DNA of 64,000 bases from Desulfosporosinus fructosivorans (GCF_004766045.1 NZ_SPQQ01000005.1:186001-250000); one strand, 5' to 3'; positions 25,787 to 35,065 are shown, numbered from the stretch's first letter. The notes: generated by a model not told the origin, from the sequence alone. Program-made: numbers and translations.

Positions 25787-26205
25787 TCATCAATCTTCTT
25801 CAAAGAGTTCAAATAATTCAGGGTGAACATAATTGCTTTCTTCGTCATTTCTTCACATAAGTGTGGTGGATTTTCAGGTTTAAATCCTTGTGGCCTTAGA
25901 ACTCTACAATCTAAGCTCCCAAACTCTATTTCGAATCCCTTCGCGAACTCATAGCACGTATTCACAATATCCCTAAATTCCAAGCTCTTTTCTTTTCCTA
26001 AAATTCCAATAAACATTAATGCGCCACTAACTAGTCCGCACTGAGCTCCATACCCACCAGCTCCAGGCATTCCAATGCCTGCATTAACAATTTGTGAGCA
26101 TAGATTAATATTATATATTTCTGAAAGAGTCAGTAACGATGTAATGGCACAGTTCAAGTCATCATTCCAATAATAGCTATGTACTTTATAGTTTATAAAC
26201 TCCAT
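25783..26205 (-). CDS. C-GCAxxG-C-C family putative redox protein
   Basis: A 140-residue protein with the family's conserved elements: a first cysteine in DDLNCAITSLL, the glycine-rich core GIGMPGAGGYGAQCGLVSGA, and later cysteines in FGSLDCRVLRP and PPHLCEEMTKK. Members are thought to bind a redox cofactor or metal and often accompany molybdopterin or oxidoreductase genes; here no such partner is adjacent. Start at ATG 26205; the ribosome binding site is GGGGGAG about 15 bases upstream. Confidence 0.75.
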   Translation of the reverse strand: MEFINYKVHSYYWNDDLNCAITSLLTLSEIYNINLCSQIVNAGIGMPGAGGYGAQCGLVSGALMFIGILGKEKSLEFRDIVNTCYEFAKGFEIEFGSLDCRVLRPQGFKPENPPHLCEEMTKKAIMFTLNYLNSLKKIDD

Positions 26206-26398
26206 ATATTGAATATCTAGCTCCCCCTTAAAGATGCGTATTGATATTTATGATTTACTTAAATACTTTTATCATCAAGCGGATTTGGGTCCCTTTCCTA
26301 CTAAAATAGAATCTGTGAAATATGGATTAATGGGAAGTTAAGTAGTTGTTATAAGACTACGAATTATGTCTTTTATAAGCACTTTCATCGTTCATCTT

Positions 26399-27337
26399 CT
26401 AGACGCCCTTCTGATTTCCTAGAGCATACTCTAGAGCAGACCTTAATTCAAAAAACCTAAATTCAAAACCTGCACCGAGAATTTTTTCTGGAATAGCCCG
26501 TTGACCGTACAATAACATTTCTGCCATTTGTCCTAATGCGATTTTCAATAAGCGTTCAGGAACTGGTAGCCAAGATGGTCTTTTTAGGACTTCACCTAAC
26601 ACCTTGGAGAAATCTCTCATTCTTACGGGAGTTGGTGCAGTCGCATTTACGGGACCGATTACTTCCTGATGTTCAATTACAAATCTTATCATACTGGTTA
26701 AATCTTTAATGTGTATCCACGAAAGCCATTGATTTCCTGTGCCCAGCGGGCCACCTATGAAGAATTTAAACGGCATTACCATTCTTTTGAGAGCGCCTTC
26801 GTTTCCTAATACTACGCCAATCCGTAAAGTTACGACTCTAGTAAAATTGTTTTGAACCTTGTTTGCTTCTTTTTCCCAAGCACGGCAAACTCCAGCTAGG
26901 AAATCCTGCCCCGCTTTTTCAAGCTCAGTTATCTTATCATCCTGACGAGGACCATAATATCCAACTGCTGAGGCGTTAATTAGAACTTTTGGTTGCATGG
27001 TGCGATTATTTATTGCAGCAACAATTGCACTAGTAGTTCTAATCCTACTTGTCAAAATCTCCTGCTTTATTGAATAAGACCATCGACGATTGCCGATTGA
27101 CTCACCCGCCAAGTTTATAACTACGTCAATGTCGTGTAACTCATACATAGAAGATAGAGGAGAAATATTGTCCCATTCTATTACCTGAACATTATCTCCC
27201 AAGCTGTTGAGGGTTTTTTGACGATTCCTCGATACAACGGATACCTGATAACCGTTTGCGAGTAACTCCTTAGTTAAGTTTCTTCCTACAAAACCCGCCC
27301 CGCCAAAAATTAAAATTTTTATCTTTTCCACCTCCAA
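26399..27337 (-). CDS. TIGR01777 family NAD(P)-dependent epimerase
   Basis: A 312-residue SDR-type protein. The N-terminal dinucleotide motif is IFGGAGFVGRNLTKELL, followed by INLAGESIGNRRWSYSIKQE, the family signature INASAVGYYGPR and the C-terminal DUF1731-like region (KVLGEVLKRPSWLPVPERLL, then GQRAIPEKILGAGFEFRF). The biological substrate of this family is unknown. It lies alone between intergenic regions. Confidence 0.88.
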   Translation of the reverse strand: MEVEKIKILIFGGAGFVGRNLTKELLANGYQVSVVSRNRQKTLNSLGDNVQVIEWDNISPLSSMYELHDIDVVINLAGESIGNRRWSYSIKQEILTSRIRTTSAIVAAINNRTMQPKVLINASAVGYYGPRQDDKITELEKAGQDFLAGVCRAWEKEANKVQNNFTRVVTLRIGVVLGNEGALKRMVMPFKFFIGGPLGTGNQWLSWIHIKDLTSMIRFVIEHQEVIGPVNATAPTPVRMRDFSKVLGEVLKRPSWLPVPERLLKIALGQMAEMLLYGQRAIPEKILGAGFEFRFFELRSALEYALGNQKGV

Positions 27338-27453
27338 ACTATGTTATTGTTCATTTTGCAAAAACCAATCCTTTGTCTTTCTATTCTTCTCTCCCCTCTA
27401 CTTTGATGTGACTTTAAAATTCCCTCATATCTAACAAGTGGCACAATAATCTA

Positions 27454-27972
27454 TCATGAATTATTGTCCCTTTTCAATCCCGCAGTTCTCATCTTTTTTA
27501 AGAAATTGACCAAACCCTGTGAACCAAGAAAGATTCCTAATCCAACGAGAAACTCAGTTATTAACCCTCCCGATACAAGTAGTCTTAACCTTGTAGAATT
27601 AGGAAGCCCACTCATAGAATTAATATTTATTAACGTTGATACTAACTTTGGCAATGAATTTCCGAGAAAGAAAAGGCCGAGAACAGAAAAAGATATTCTC
27701 TGTATATCACTGGCTGTTATACCCGAAACCTCGTATGTATGCTTTCCCCGTGCAACCATAATTGCAGATAATTTATCAGAAAGAATCCATAGTAAAACTC
27801 CAAAGAGAATATAAACTAATGAAAAAATAATATTGATAAAGCTTTCATTAGCCACATGGTTCGGTATTCCGAATGAGACAGTAAGTACACTGAACAATGC
27901 ATTAATCCCTAGAATAATTATGTAGATTCCAAGAACTTTACAAGCTAAGCTTGCGACCTCACGATTACTCAC
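27454..27972 (-). CDS. Membrane protein of unknown function
   Basis: I start this 172-residue protein at the GTG at 27972, because GGGGGAAAG lies upstream; the in-frame ATG at 28059 has no such signal. Four hydrophobic segments are visible (VLGIYIIILGINALFSVL, IIFSLVYILFGVLLWIL, FSVLGLFFLGNSL and LVSGGLITEFLVGLGIFLG), and the C-terminus is basic. I do not recognise the family. The gene is followed by the small sigma-like gene on the same strand, 109 bases upstream of it in transcription order. Confidence 0.55.
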   Translation of the reverse strand: MSNREVASLACKVLGIYIIILGINALFSVLTVSFGIPNHVANESFINIIFSLVYILFGVLLWILSDKLSAIMVARGKHTYEVSGITASDIQRISFSVLGLFFLGNSLPKLVSTLININSMSGLPNSTRLRLLVSGGLITEFLVGLGIFLGSQGLVNFLKKMRTAGLKRDNNS

Positions 27973-28080
27973 TATTCTTTCCCCCTTTTCCCAATAAAGT
28001 CGGCGTATAAATGGCTCAAAGACTCCCCACAGTTTAAGACGTTGGGGCCATGCATTCATTGCAGGAAAATACTGCCCACT

Positions 28081-28281
28081 TCAACAGTGTACCTTAAGAT
28101 ATGTGAGAACTTTCTTTTCAATTTCACGAACCTGTTCCCGTCTTGCTCCAAACCTCAACTCAATCTCATCTAAACTCGTGGTTAATCCGTCCTCTATTCC
28201 GAATCTAACCTTAATTATTTTGCCCTCACTTTCGTCTAAACAGTTCTCGATTGCGTCCACAATCTGCTCACGTGAATACAA
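28081..28281 (-). CDS. Small sigma-70 region 4-like protein (paralogue of 13908)
   Basis: A 66-residue protein: IVDAIENCLDESEGKIIKVR, FGIEDGLTTSLDEIELRFGA and REQVREIEKKVLTYLK. The match to sigma region 4.2 (VRFGI, TLDEI, FG-x-RE-x-VR-x-IE-x-K) is better than for its 69-residue paralogue at 13908. Both begin with MY...QIV-x-AIE. There is no region 2, so it cannot be a full sigma factor; it may bind RNA polymerase or DNA. The ATG at 28281 follows GGGGAAA. Confidence 0.6.
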   Translation of the reverse strand: MYSREQIVDAIENCLDESEGKIIKVRFGIEDGLTTSLDEIELRFGARREQVREIEKKVLTYLKVHC

Positions 28282-28318
28282 TTAAAATTTCCCCTTTACT
28301 GAAAGCTTTATATTATCA

Positions 28319-28360
28319 GCCTGTCCCAAATACGAATGCGCTTACGATTTTTGGACAGGC
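28319..28360. repeat. REP-like palindrome, copy 2
   Basis: Arms GCCTGTCC(C)AA and TTGGACAGGC flank TACGAATGCGCTTACGATT. It belongs to the same palindrome family as 17819, 30066 and 34065 and sits just upstream of the sigma-like gene. Confidence 0.6.
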
Positions 28361-28478
28361 ATGGGCTGTAAAATGGTGGTCGCTGAAAGTTCCGCCAACC
28401 ACACTACTCAGAACTACCCCTAAAGGAGCTGCTCACCCTTAGGAAAGCCTTGAACTGTGCGAAGAGCTCATTTTCCCG

Positions 28479-28916
28479 TCATACTATCTCTTCAACGCGC
28501 CATTCGTTATCGCCGTATTTGATAAAATAATAACCATCCCGCTCGATCGCATTTTTACATAACTCACAATAAGAAGGACGAGACAGTTTCGTATCATGCT
28601 GCCAGAACAGAGAGATGTAGGGGATATTGTTTTTCATGATAATATTACCCAGGGGTAGGGGGAATTTTCGTCCATCATAAAGCTGTATCATAAGCCGACC
28701 ACTCTGCTCGGTTATCGATTGAACGAAAAAAGGAGCATCCTCCACCCTCACAGGGTACAATTGATCCTGCCAATCTATATGATATTTATCATAACCATCT
28801 TTTTTTAGACCGGAAGCAAATAACATAATAATCTCTTTTTTGATCATAAGCACGCCATCTGCGTACCACAGTCCATCCTTATCAATAAAAAGTTCGAGGG
28901 CGCGTAAATTATCCAC
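28479..28916 (-). CDS. DUF1285-like protein
   Basis: The 145-residue protein begins with FIDKDGLWYADGVLMIKKEI and LFASGLKKDGYDKYHIDW, followed by YPVRVEDAPFFVQSI, the pattern of DUF1285 (W-Y-x-G-x-I-x-R-x-E-I ... VEDAPF). It lacks signal or membrane segments, and a CxxC pair (YCELCKNA) near residue 115 could bind metal. Function unknown. The ATG at 28916 lies 5 bases after no strong site, so the start is uncertain. Confidence 0.6.
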   Translation of the reverse strand: MDNLRALELFIDKDGLWYADGVLMIKKEIIMLFASGLKKDGYDKYHIDWQDQLYPVRVEDAPFFVQSITEQSGRLMIQLYDGRKFPLPLGNIIMKNNIPYISLFWQHDTKLSRPSYCELCKNAIERDGYYFIKYGDNEWRVEEIV

Positions 28917-29071
28917 GATATTGCCTCCTGCATGTAATACTAATTTATGAAACTATTGTAAATCCATAATTGTGTCCATTTTATTCGACCCTTAAGTCAC
29001 TTTTTTTATTTGGTCGGTAGACAGATTAAAGCATTTATAGGTTTAGTCCACCCAATAACGCCTTAACTGCT

Positions 29072-29653
29072 TCAGTTCCTCTGAATCTTAGATAACCTTC
29101 CTAGCAACAATATTATTCCGGATGCTATTACACCTGAAGATACTCTTGTGGCAATATCAGATACTACCGCAAGTGAGTTTTGTATCAGGGTTGGATCATC
29201 TTTGTTCTTTATCTGTTTTAGAGCCTTATTAATAAGTTGTTTCACAAGTTCAGCATCATCTCCAAACTCACTATTAAATGATGAGTCATTGAATTTCTTA
29301 TTAATTGCATCTAAGACCTTAGATGCTTTTTCATAATTAAATACTTGATTAATAATCGTTACAGGAAAATCTTTTGAACTCATTGAAAATCCAGTCGCGT
29401 TATCTCCAATACTACCAATAATAACTGAAGCTCTTGAATTCTTCGAGGCTTCTACTTGTTCATCATGTCTTCTTAAATCTTCTTCAGCTTCCTTTTTCCT
29501 ATGCTCAATGAAACTATCAATACTTTTATTATAATTTTCCAGAAATTCATTATGACTTTTTTGATAGGAAGGGGTTGTGTTGATGGTAGACAATAACTTT
29601 GAAGTATCAAAACCCTCTAAGCCCTTTATCTTATTAAAGGGATCATCTGTCAT
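29072..29653 (-). CDS. Hypothetical protein with coiled-coil and C-terminal membrane segment
   Basis: I start at the ATG at 29653, preceded by AAAGAGGTG; the GTG nine bases earlier overlaps that site. The 193-residue protein has a charged helical part (SIDSFIEHRKKEAEEDLRRH), a middle domain and a hydrophobic tail (VSSGVIASGIILLLGRL). Tail-anchored and coiled-coil layout suggests a membrane-associated protein; I do not recognise it. Confidence 0.5.
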   Translation of the reverse strand: MTDDPFNKIKGLEGFDTSKLLSTINTTPSYQKSHNEFLENYNKSIDSFIEHRKKEAEEDLRRHDEQVEASKNSRASVIIGSIGDNATGFSMSSKDFPVTIINQVFNYEKASKVLDAINKKFNDSSFNSEFGDDAELVKQLINKALKQIKNKDDPTLIQNSLAVVSDIATRVSSGVIASGIILLLGRLSKIQRN

Positions 29654-30065
29654 AATAAACACCTCTTTCTTCTCTCGGCTCCTCTTTCGGTGGCTGACAT
29701 CACATATGATTTACAGATTAGACCCACCCGGAAAATCACCTAACCACTTTACTTCTTCTTTGGTATGCGTTACACCTTCTCCATATTCGAATGATCTGTT
29801 GATCAATTTAGGTTAACATGGGGAGTCAAAAGGAGCTCAAATCAAATTTCTTGCTAGATCCACTGGAGATGTCCTTAACCCTCAACCGTAAATTCCACAA
29901 TAAATGATTGCTCCTTATATGGACGGTTTGGAACAATATCCTCGGGAGGCCATAACCCTGCTGAAAAACGCAACTGAAATTTATGCCTCCATTGCCTGTC
30001 CTTTCCGTTACTTTATTCACAGAATATGTGGCAAATCTCACGAGGGTGACAAACCTTATAGAAAC

Positions 30066-30109
30066 GGCCTGTCCAAGAATCGTATACGTGTACGATTCTT
30101 GGACAGGCC
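30066..30109. repeat. REP-like palindrome, copy 3
   Basis: Near-perfect 22-base arms starting GGCCTGTCCAAGAATCGTAT, meeting at a TACGTGTA centre. It forms one end of the long duplicated segment (30066-30610) whose other copy begins at the same palindrome at 34065. Confidence 0.75.
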
Positions 30110-30610
30110 TGTCAGCATCCCTTTATAATCAATTTCACACGTAATGCAAGTAACCTTTTAATTAATAAGGCATTATGTAATAGATTGGAGAATCCTCTTT
30201 TTTTACGGGATCTCCATATACCATAAAAATTAAACCTTCTAGGCTTCTACCCTTTATCAAATGTAAACCTTCGTCATTAAGTGCATATAGATTATCTCCT
30301 GGGCCTATAGCGCTTGATGAATAAAAATTAACATTATAATACGAATAATCTCCTTTGGGAAATGTTATCCGTTTTTGTACTTATCAAATCTTGTTAAGAC
30401 TTCTGTTGCAGATGGCCCTATTTGGTGAGTATCAATTGCAGTCTGCTGTCAATTCAAACCCGCTTGCCATACTACGCTATATCCTACTAATGCGTCACAT
30501 AATATGAATGCGTTTTGTTACACTTAACAAGATTTCAACAACTTTCTTAAAATACCTGCCATAATACCATTATTTAAATAAATGCCCTTCTTTCAGAACG
30601 TTAAGAACGC
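30110..30610. repeat. Long direct repeat, copy A (internally deleted)
   Basis: This segment matches 34117-35045 nearly base for base, apart from a deletion of about 430 bases that removes most of the embedded gene. The left part equals the 3' end of the 210-residue gene at 34164; the right part, from TTTGGTGAGTATCAATTGCA on, equals the sequence after that gene's start. Copy B lies 4 kb downstream in the same orientation, so A and B flank the TetR/PEP-enzyme pair. Confidence 0.8.
30162..30420 (-). pseudogene. Remnant of the 210-residue membrane-anchored protein gene
   Basis: The last 85 or so codons of the gene found intact at 34164-34796 are present here, but one G is missing near 30371 (frameshift), and the first two thirds are deleted. 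No product is expected. Confidence 0.75.
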
Positions 30611-30730
30611 TCGTTTTTGGCTATAGTGACTCCCGTATGAGTAATTGAATCTGAAGAGAACTCATACAAAATTTTCTTAAACCATGAGTATATCGAATGA
30701 TCGTGCCATGGTAGATTAGTATTTTACCTA

Positions 30731-30779
30731 TTGACATTTTAATGGCATATAGGCATAATTAAATATAGGTAGACTATAT
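30731..30779 (+). promoter_or_regulatory. Promoter and candidate operator of the TetR gene
   Basis: TTGACA (30731-30736) and CATAAT (30754-30759) are separated by 17 bases, an almost ideal sigma-A promoter. Just downstream, ATATAG and CTATAT form an inverted repeat with a 5-base spacer (30763-30779), where the start of transcription would be. A TetR dimer bound there would block its own promoter; this is inference. Confidence 0.6.
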
Positions 30780-30806
30780 CTAATATATGGACTGGAGGGA
30801 ACTTGG

Positions 30807-31421
30807 ATGTCCGAAGGAAAATCTAATCGTCGCGCTTACACTAGCCCCCTGCGTTGTAACCAGAAGGAAAATACGCGGGATCGTATTTTAGATACAGTGG
30901 CGGAGATCATCAGTGAAGGGCGCATCCTTGACTTTAGTGTGAAGGATGTAGCTGTCCGTGCTGGCATCTCTTACGGTACGGTTTACCGTCACTTTCCGAC
31001 GCGGGAATCGTTTCTGGAGGCTCTATATGAAATAGCCTCAGAAATTATGGATCAGAGTTCTCCTTTTAATCCGCAATCGTTGGATGATATCCCAGCTATG
31101 GCAGAGAAGACATTAGAGATATTCGAGGAAAGGGCAACCCTTGTACAGGCTTTCACGATAGCTTTGTATGCTAACAATGTTAAACCTAAAAGCAGGCACC
31201 AACGAGATCATAAAATACAGGAAATGGTAATGGAAAGAAACTCTCGCTTGTCTTTAGGAGCTGCTAGGCAGATTACTGCAATAATTTCCAACCTCTACAG
31301 TTCTCTAACTTGGGCAACTCTCAGGCAGAGGTATGGGCTTAACTCTAATGAAACGGCTGATGCACTGAATTGGGCATTGCAAACTTTGATTAAAGATATA
31401 ACGCGTCACGAGGAAGATTAA
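30807..31421 (+). CDS. TetR-family transcriptional regulator
   Basis: A 204-residue regulator, starting after CTGGAGGGAAC. The N-terminal helix-turn-helix is clear: NTRDRILDTVAEIISEG, then DFSVKDVAVRAGISYGTVYR HFPTRESFLEALYE (split for length). The ligand-binding C-terminus is helical and variable. It is transcribed 75 bases before the large PEP-enzyme gene and so probably controls it together with itself. Confidence 0.88.
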   Translation: MSEGKSNRRAYTSPLRCNQKENTRDRILDTVAEIISEGRILDFSVKDVAVRAGISYGTVYRHFPTRESFLEALYEIASEIMDQSSPFNPQSLDDIPAMAEKTLEIFEERATLVQAFTIALYANNVKPKSRHQRDHKIQEMVMERNSRLSLGAARQITAIISNLYSSLTWATLRQRYGLNSNETADALNWALQTLIKDITRHEED

Positions 31422-31496
31422 ACCCCGGAAACTATTTGTGGGATAAGGGCGATGGATGACATGAATGATAAATCAGACTTAGAAAGGAGGGGTTGG

Positions 31497-33962
31497 GTGA
31501 AACAATTAGTTTACTTATTTAAGGAATTGAGAACTGAGCATAATCAGCTAGCGGGAGGGAAAGGCGGAGTACTTGCGCACCTTTATCAAAAGGGTTATCC
31601 AGTCCCCAATGGCTTCATAATTATGCCGACGGCTTTCAAAAAAGACGAATTAATTCCAGAAGCCTGGGGCCAGGTCCAGACGTACCTTAAGCAAATATGT
31701 CAGGAGGGAGGTGAAAGCTCCTGCGCTGTCCGTTCATCTGCACTATCTGAGGATTCGTCTATGGCTTCTTTTGCTGGCCAGTTTGACACTGTACTGGATG
31801 TCAGCACCGACGATGAAGTCCGAAAGGCGATCCGAACCGTGAGCAAGTCACGCCATAGTAAGGAAGTGCAGGTTTACAGCGAGGTAAAAGGTATTAACGA
31901 GTCTCACGACATGGCTGTGGTTATTCAGCAAATGGTAAAAGCAGATATTTCGGGTGTTTTGTTTACAGCTGACCCGGTGACTGGTAACCGCAATGAAATG
32001 GCCGGCAACTTTATCTTCGGGTTGGGCGAGAAATTGGTGTCTGGTCAGGTCACAGCTTATACATTCAAGCTGGGGAGAAAAACAGGGATTTGGCGAAGGG
32101 TTGCCTATGATGGCCCTCCGGAACTGAAAAATTTCGCCACTAAACTCTATAAACTGGGGAACCGCCTAGAGAAGGAAATGGGTTGTCCCCAGGATATCGA
32201 ATGGTCGATCGCAGGAGGCACCTTATATTTGCTGCAATCCCGGCCAGTGACGACCCTGATCGGACATAATCCAACCACTGGTGAGTGTAACGATAGTATG
32301 ACTGGTAATTACTTATGGTCGAACGTTAATTTCGGGGAAGCAATCCCCCAGGTGATGACACCTCTCACTTGGAGTGTACAGCAACAAATATTCGAATCAT
32401 GGAAGTTGCTACCCGGATATCAATCATCCGGCAATATTGGTGGTCGTATCTATCTTAACTTAAGTATCTATGCTTCGGTTTTAAGTGCTTTGGGCAAAAG
32501 CAAACAAGGTATAATGCGGTTTCTGGAAGGCTTGTTATACACACGGATTCCAGAGAGCATAGAGATTCCCTTGATACCTCTGTCCAAGCGAACTATGGTG
32601 TCCTTCATTTTTAATTTTGTAGGAATAATAATCACACAGATGGGGGTGGTTCGAGAATTGCCTAGGTTCCTGAGTACGAATCCGGCTTGGTGCGAGAGAA
32701 TGCAAAAACAGCTCCATGAAACAAATAAGAAAGCCGAACTGACTTTCTTGTGGCACAATGAAATTTTCACTCACCTGAAGGACACTGTTTGGAGCGTAAT
32801 GGGTAGCACTACTCAGTTCTCAGACTATACGATTAAGTTGCGACGTGAGCTAATTGAACTGCTTGGGCCGGAGGATGCTGATACGTTAATATCGGGTTTG
32901 AGCAGCAGTTCGAATGTCAGAGACGCCTCAGGCTCAGGACTCATAGCAAGTCTTGGACCTGTTCTTGGAATAGCAAAATTGGCCCGCCGAGAAATCGACC
33001 GTACTGAATATATAGATCAATATGGCCACCGGGGACCCAATGAGTTTGAGCTGTCGGTTCCTCGTCCAGCAGAGGACCCTGGTTGGCTCAATCAGCAGTT
33101 GGCACAGTTTGAGAAATCACCGATAGATATAGAAGCTTTACTTATAAAACGACGCGCTGAGTTCACTACTGCCTGGAATCGCTTTGAAACAAGCCATCCA
33201 CGGAAGGTGCGATCTATGAAACGTCGTATAAATAAAGTAGCTCCAAAGGCTCGCATGCGCGAAGCAGTTCGTTCTGAATATGTGCGTGATCGTTGGGTTG
33301 CCCGCAACTTTGCTCTTCGCGCTGGGCAATTGACAGGTCTAGGCGATGACGTTTTTTTTCTGACAATTGAAGAGGTGTTGAATGTCTTGTCTGGAGATGA
33401 AACAGTAGTAAAATTTATCCCTGCAAGGAAGGACATCCACAGAAGGTACTCGTCTTTGCCTGCCTACCCGTCGATTATATGTGGCCGTTTTGATCCGTTC
33501 CTGTGGGCGGTAGATCCCAAGCGATGTAATGACATTTACGATGCTTATGGCTCCGCCTCCGGTTCCACGTATGATTCCAGTGAGTCGAAGGGTAATGTTA
33601 TAACCGGTTCCGCAGGGTCTGCGGGTCGAATTGAGGGAGTGATTCGTCGCCTGCACAGCCCAGAAGAAGGAGATCAATTTCAAAAAGGAGAGATCCTGGT
33701 TACCTCCCAAACAGACATCGCATGGACACCACTCTTTCCTCGGGCGGGAGCAATTGTCACCGATGTGGGAGCACCGCTCTCTCATGCTGCTATCGTTGCT
33801 CGCGAGTTGGGTATTCCCGCAGTTGTGGGCTGTGGCAACGCGACCATGCGTTTGCAGACCGGTGACCGCGTACTTGTCGACGGCGGACAAGGCGTGGTAA
33901 TAAAATTGACTACCTCGGGCCCAAGTGTTTTGAATAAGGACTCTGACTGTCGGTGCGTTTAG
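31497..33962 (+). CDS. PEP-synthase/PPDK-like enzyme, rifampin-phosphotransferase type architecture
   Basis: An 821-residue protein. I prefer the GTG at 31497, which has AAAGGAGG 6 bases upstream, over the ATG at 31452, which has no clear site. Residues about 15-260 form the ATP-grasp domain of PEP synthases (QLAGGKGGVLAHLYQKGYPV, SCAVRSSALSEDSSMASFAG, IEWSIAGGTLYLLQSRPVTT). A long middle region starts with SNVNFGEAIPQVMTPLTWS. Residues about 705-800 are the swivelling histidine domain with GAIVTDVGAPLSHAAIVARE, where H is the phosphorylated residue. No PEP-binding barrel is present. The same three-part layout occurs in rifampin phosphotransferases, which use ATP to phosphorylate the drug; the actual substrate here is unknown. 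A TetR gene precedes it. Confidence 0.8.
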   Translation: MKQLVYLFKELRTEHNQLAGGKGGVLAHLYQKGYPVPNGFIIMPTAFKKDELIPEAWGQVQTYLKQICQEGGESSCAVRSSALSEDSSMASFAGQFDTVLDVSTDDEVRKAIRTVSKSRHSKEVQVYSEVKGINESHDMAVVIQQMVKADISGVLFTADPVTGNRNEMAGNFIFGLGEKLVSGQVTAYTFKLGRKTGIWRRVAYDGPPELKNFATKLYKLGNRLEKEMGCPQDIEWSIAGGTLYLLQSRPVTTLIGHNPTTGECNDSMTGNYLWSNVNFGEAIPQVMTPLTWSVQQQIFESWKLLPGYQSSGNIGGRIYLNLSIYASVLSALGKSKQGIMRFLEGLLYTRIPESIEIPLIPLSKRTMVSFIFNFVGIIITQMGVVRELPRFLSTNPAWCERMQKQLHETNKKAELTFLWHNEIFTHLKDTVWSVMGSTTQFSDYTIKLRRELIELLGPEDADTLISGLSSSSNVRDASGSGLIASLGPVLGIAKLARREIDRTEYIDQYGHRGPNEFELSVPRPAEDPGWLNQQLAQFEKSPIDIEALLIKRRAEFTTAWNRFETSHPRKVRSMKRRINKVAPKARMREAVRSEYVRDRWVARNFALRAGQLTGLGDDVFFLTIEEVLNVLSGDETVVKFIPARKDIHRRYSSLPAYPSIICGRFDPFLWAVDPKRCNDIYDAYGSASGSTYDSSESKGNVITGSAGSAGRIEGVIRRLHSPEEGDQFQKGEILVTSQTDIAWTPLFPRAGAIVTDVGAPLSHAAIVARELGIPAVVGCGNATMRLQTGDRVLVDGGQGVVIKLTTSGPSVLNKDSDCRCV

Positions 33963-34064
33963 GCCTACTTGAGCCCCTATATTTCCAAATGCGGAACGGG
34001 TAAACAAAAGAATAGGGGATTAATTCGTTGGGAAGAACCAATGGATGTAGTTGGAAAATCTAGT

Positions 34065-34116
34065 TGCCAGGCCTGTCCAAGAATCGTATACGTGTACGAT
34101 TTGGACAGGCCTGGCA
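34065..34116. repeat. REP-like palindrome, copy 4
   Basis: Outer arms TGCCAGGCCTGTCCAA and TTGGACAGGCCTGGCA, inner centre TACGTGTA. It starts the second copy of the long repeat, directly after the PEP-enzyme gene, and could terminate its transcript. Confidence 0.75.
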
Positions 34117-35045
34117 GCATCCCTTTATAATCAATTTCACACGTAATGCAAGTAACCTTTCAATTAATAAGGCATTATGTAATAGATCGGAGAATCCTCT
34201 TTTTTTACGGGATCTCCATATACCATAAAAATTAAACCTTCTAGGCTTCTACCCTTTATCAAATGTAAACCTTCGTCATTAAGTGCATATAGATTATCTC
34301 CTGGGCCTATAGAGCCTGATGAATAAAAATTAACATTATAATACGAATAATCTCCTTTGGGAAATGTTATCCGGTTTTTGTACTTATCAAATCTTGTTAA
34401 GACTTCTGTTGCAGATGGCCTTATTTCGTTTTCTCCTCTCTTTTTTTCCGTTACATTAAAATAATTAGTGTCTCTATCATAATGTATAGAGTAACTTTTC
34501 AGTTCAGCATTAGATGTATCAATAACAACATTCATAATCATTACTCTGACTTTATAATTAGTAGTAAGTCCAATTTTTAACTCTTCTAGTTTTAATTTTT
34601 TATCAGTACTAGATGAATTATAGACAAAAACTTGCCTATAAAATTCCATCATAGATATATCATCAAATGTATGACTTTCAATGTATTGTTTCGCCTGTTC
34701 CATATTATTAATTCGCACACTAGGTTTGGCATTCTCGTTCATAACACTCGTAAAAACTGCAGAAGCTATTAGTATTATCACTAAAAATCCTAACACTGCA
34801 CTTAAATGAACCGCGCTTAAACTCTTTAATAATAGTTACCCTCCTCTTGATGCTATTTGGTGAGTATCAATTGCAGTCTGCTGTCAATTCAAACCCGCTT
34901 GCCATACTACGCTATATCCTACTCATGCGTCACATAATATGAATGCGTTCTGTTACACTTAACAAGATTTCAACAACTATCTTAAAATACCTGCCATAAT
35001 ACCATTATTTAAATAAATGCCCTTCTTCCAGAGCGTTCTTAACGT
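34117..35045. repeat. Long direct repeat, copy B (complete)
   Basis: Full-length version of the segment at 30110-30610, containing the 210-residue gene. Its distal part includes ATTGCAGTCTGCTGTCAATT at 34870-34889, also present in copy A (30435) and, without the rest, at 51729. It ends in a hairpin at 35023-35065 that appears in the opposite orientation in copy A. Confidence 0.8.
34164..34796 (-). CDS. Membrane-anchored or secreted protein of unknown function
   Basis: A 210-residue protein with a hydrophobic N-terminus (MLGFLVIILIASAVFTSVM) and a mostly beta, charged mature part (VRINNMEQAKQYIESHTFDD; PKGDYSYYNVNFYSSGS). I do not recognise the family. It is embedded in a long repeat, and the second copy at 30162 is deleted and frameshifted. 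It is antisense to the PEP-enzyme gene. Autonomous cargo of a repeat element is one possibility. Confidence 0.55.
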   Translation of the reverse strand: MLGFLVIILIASAVFTSVMNENAKPSVRINNMEQAKQYIESHTFDDISMMEFYRQVFVYNSSSTDKKLKLEELKIGLTTNYKVRVMIMNVVIDTSNAELKSYSIHYDRDTNYFNVTEKKRGENEIRPSATEVLTRFDKYKNRITFPKGDYSYYNVNFYSSGSIGPGDNLYALNDEGLHLIKGRSLEGLIFMVYGDPVKKEDSPIYYIMPY

Positions 35046-35065
35046 TCTGAAAGAAGGGCATTTAT
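35023..35065. terminator. Hairpin at the end of repeat copy B
   Basis: A 15-base perfect inverted repeat (ATAAATGCCCTTCTT and complement) with a partly palindromic loop. In copy A the centre is present in the flipped orientation, as expected when a palindrome inverts by replication or recombination. Confidence 0.65.
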
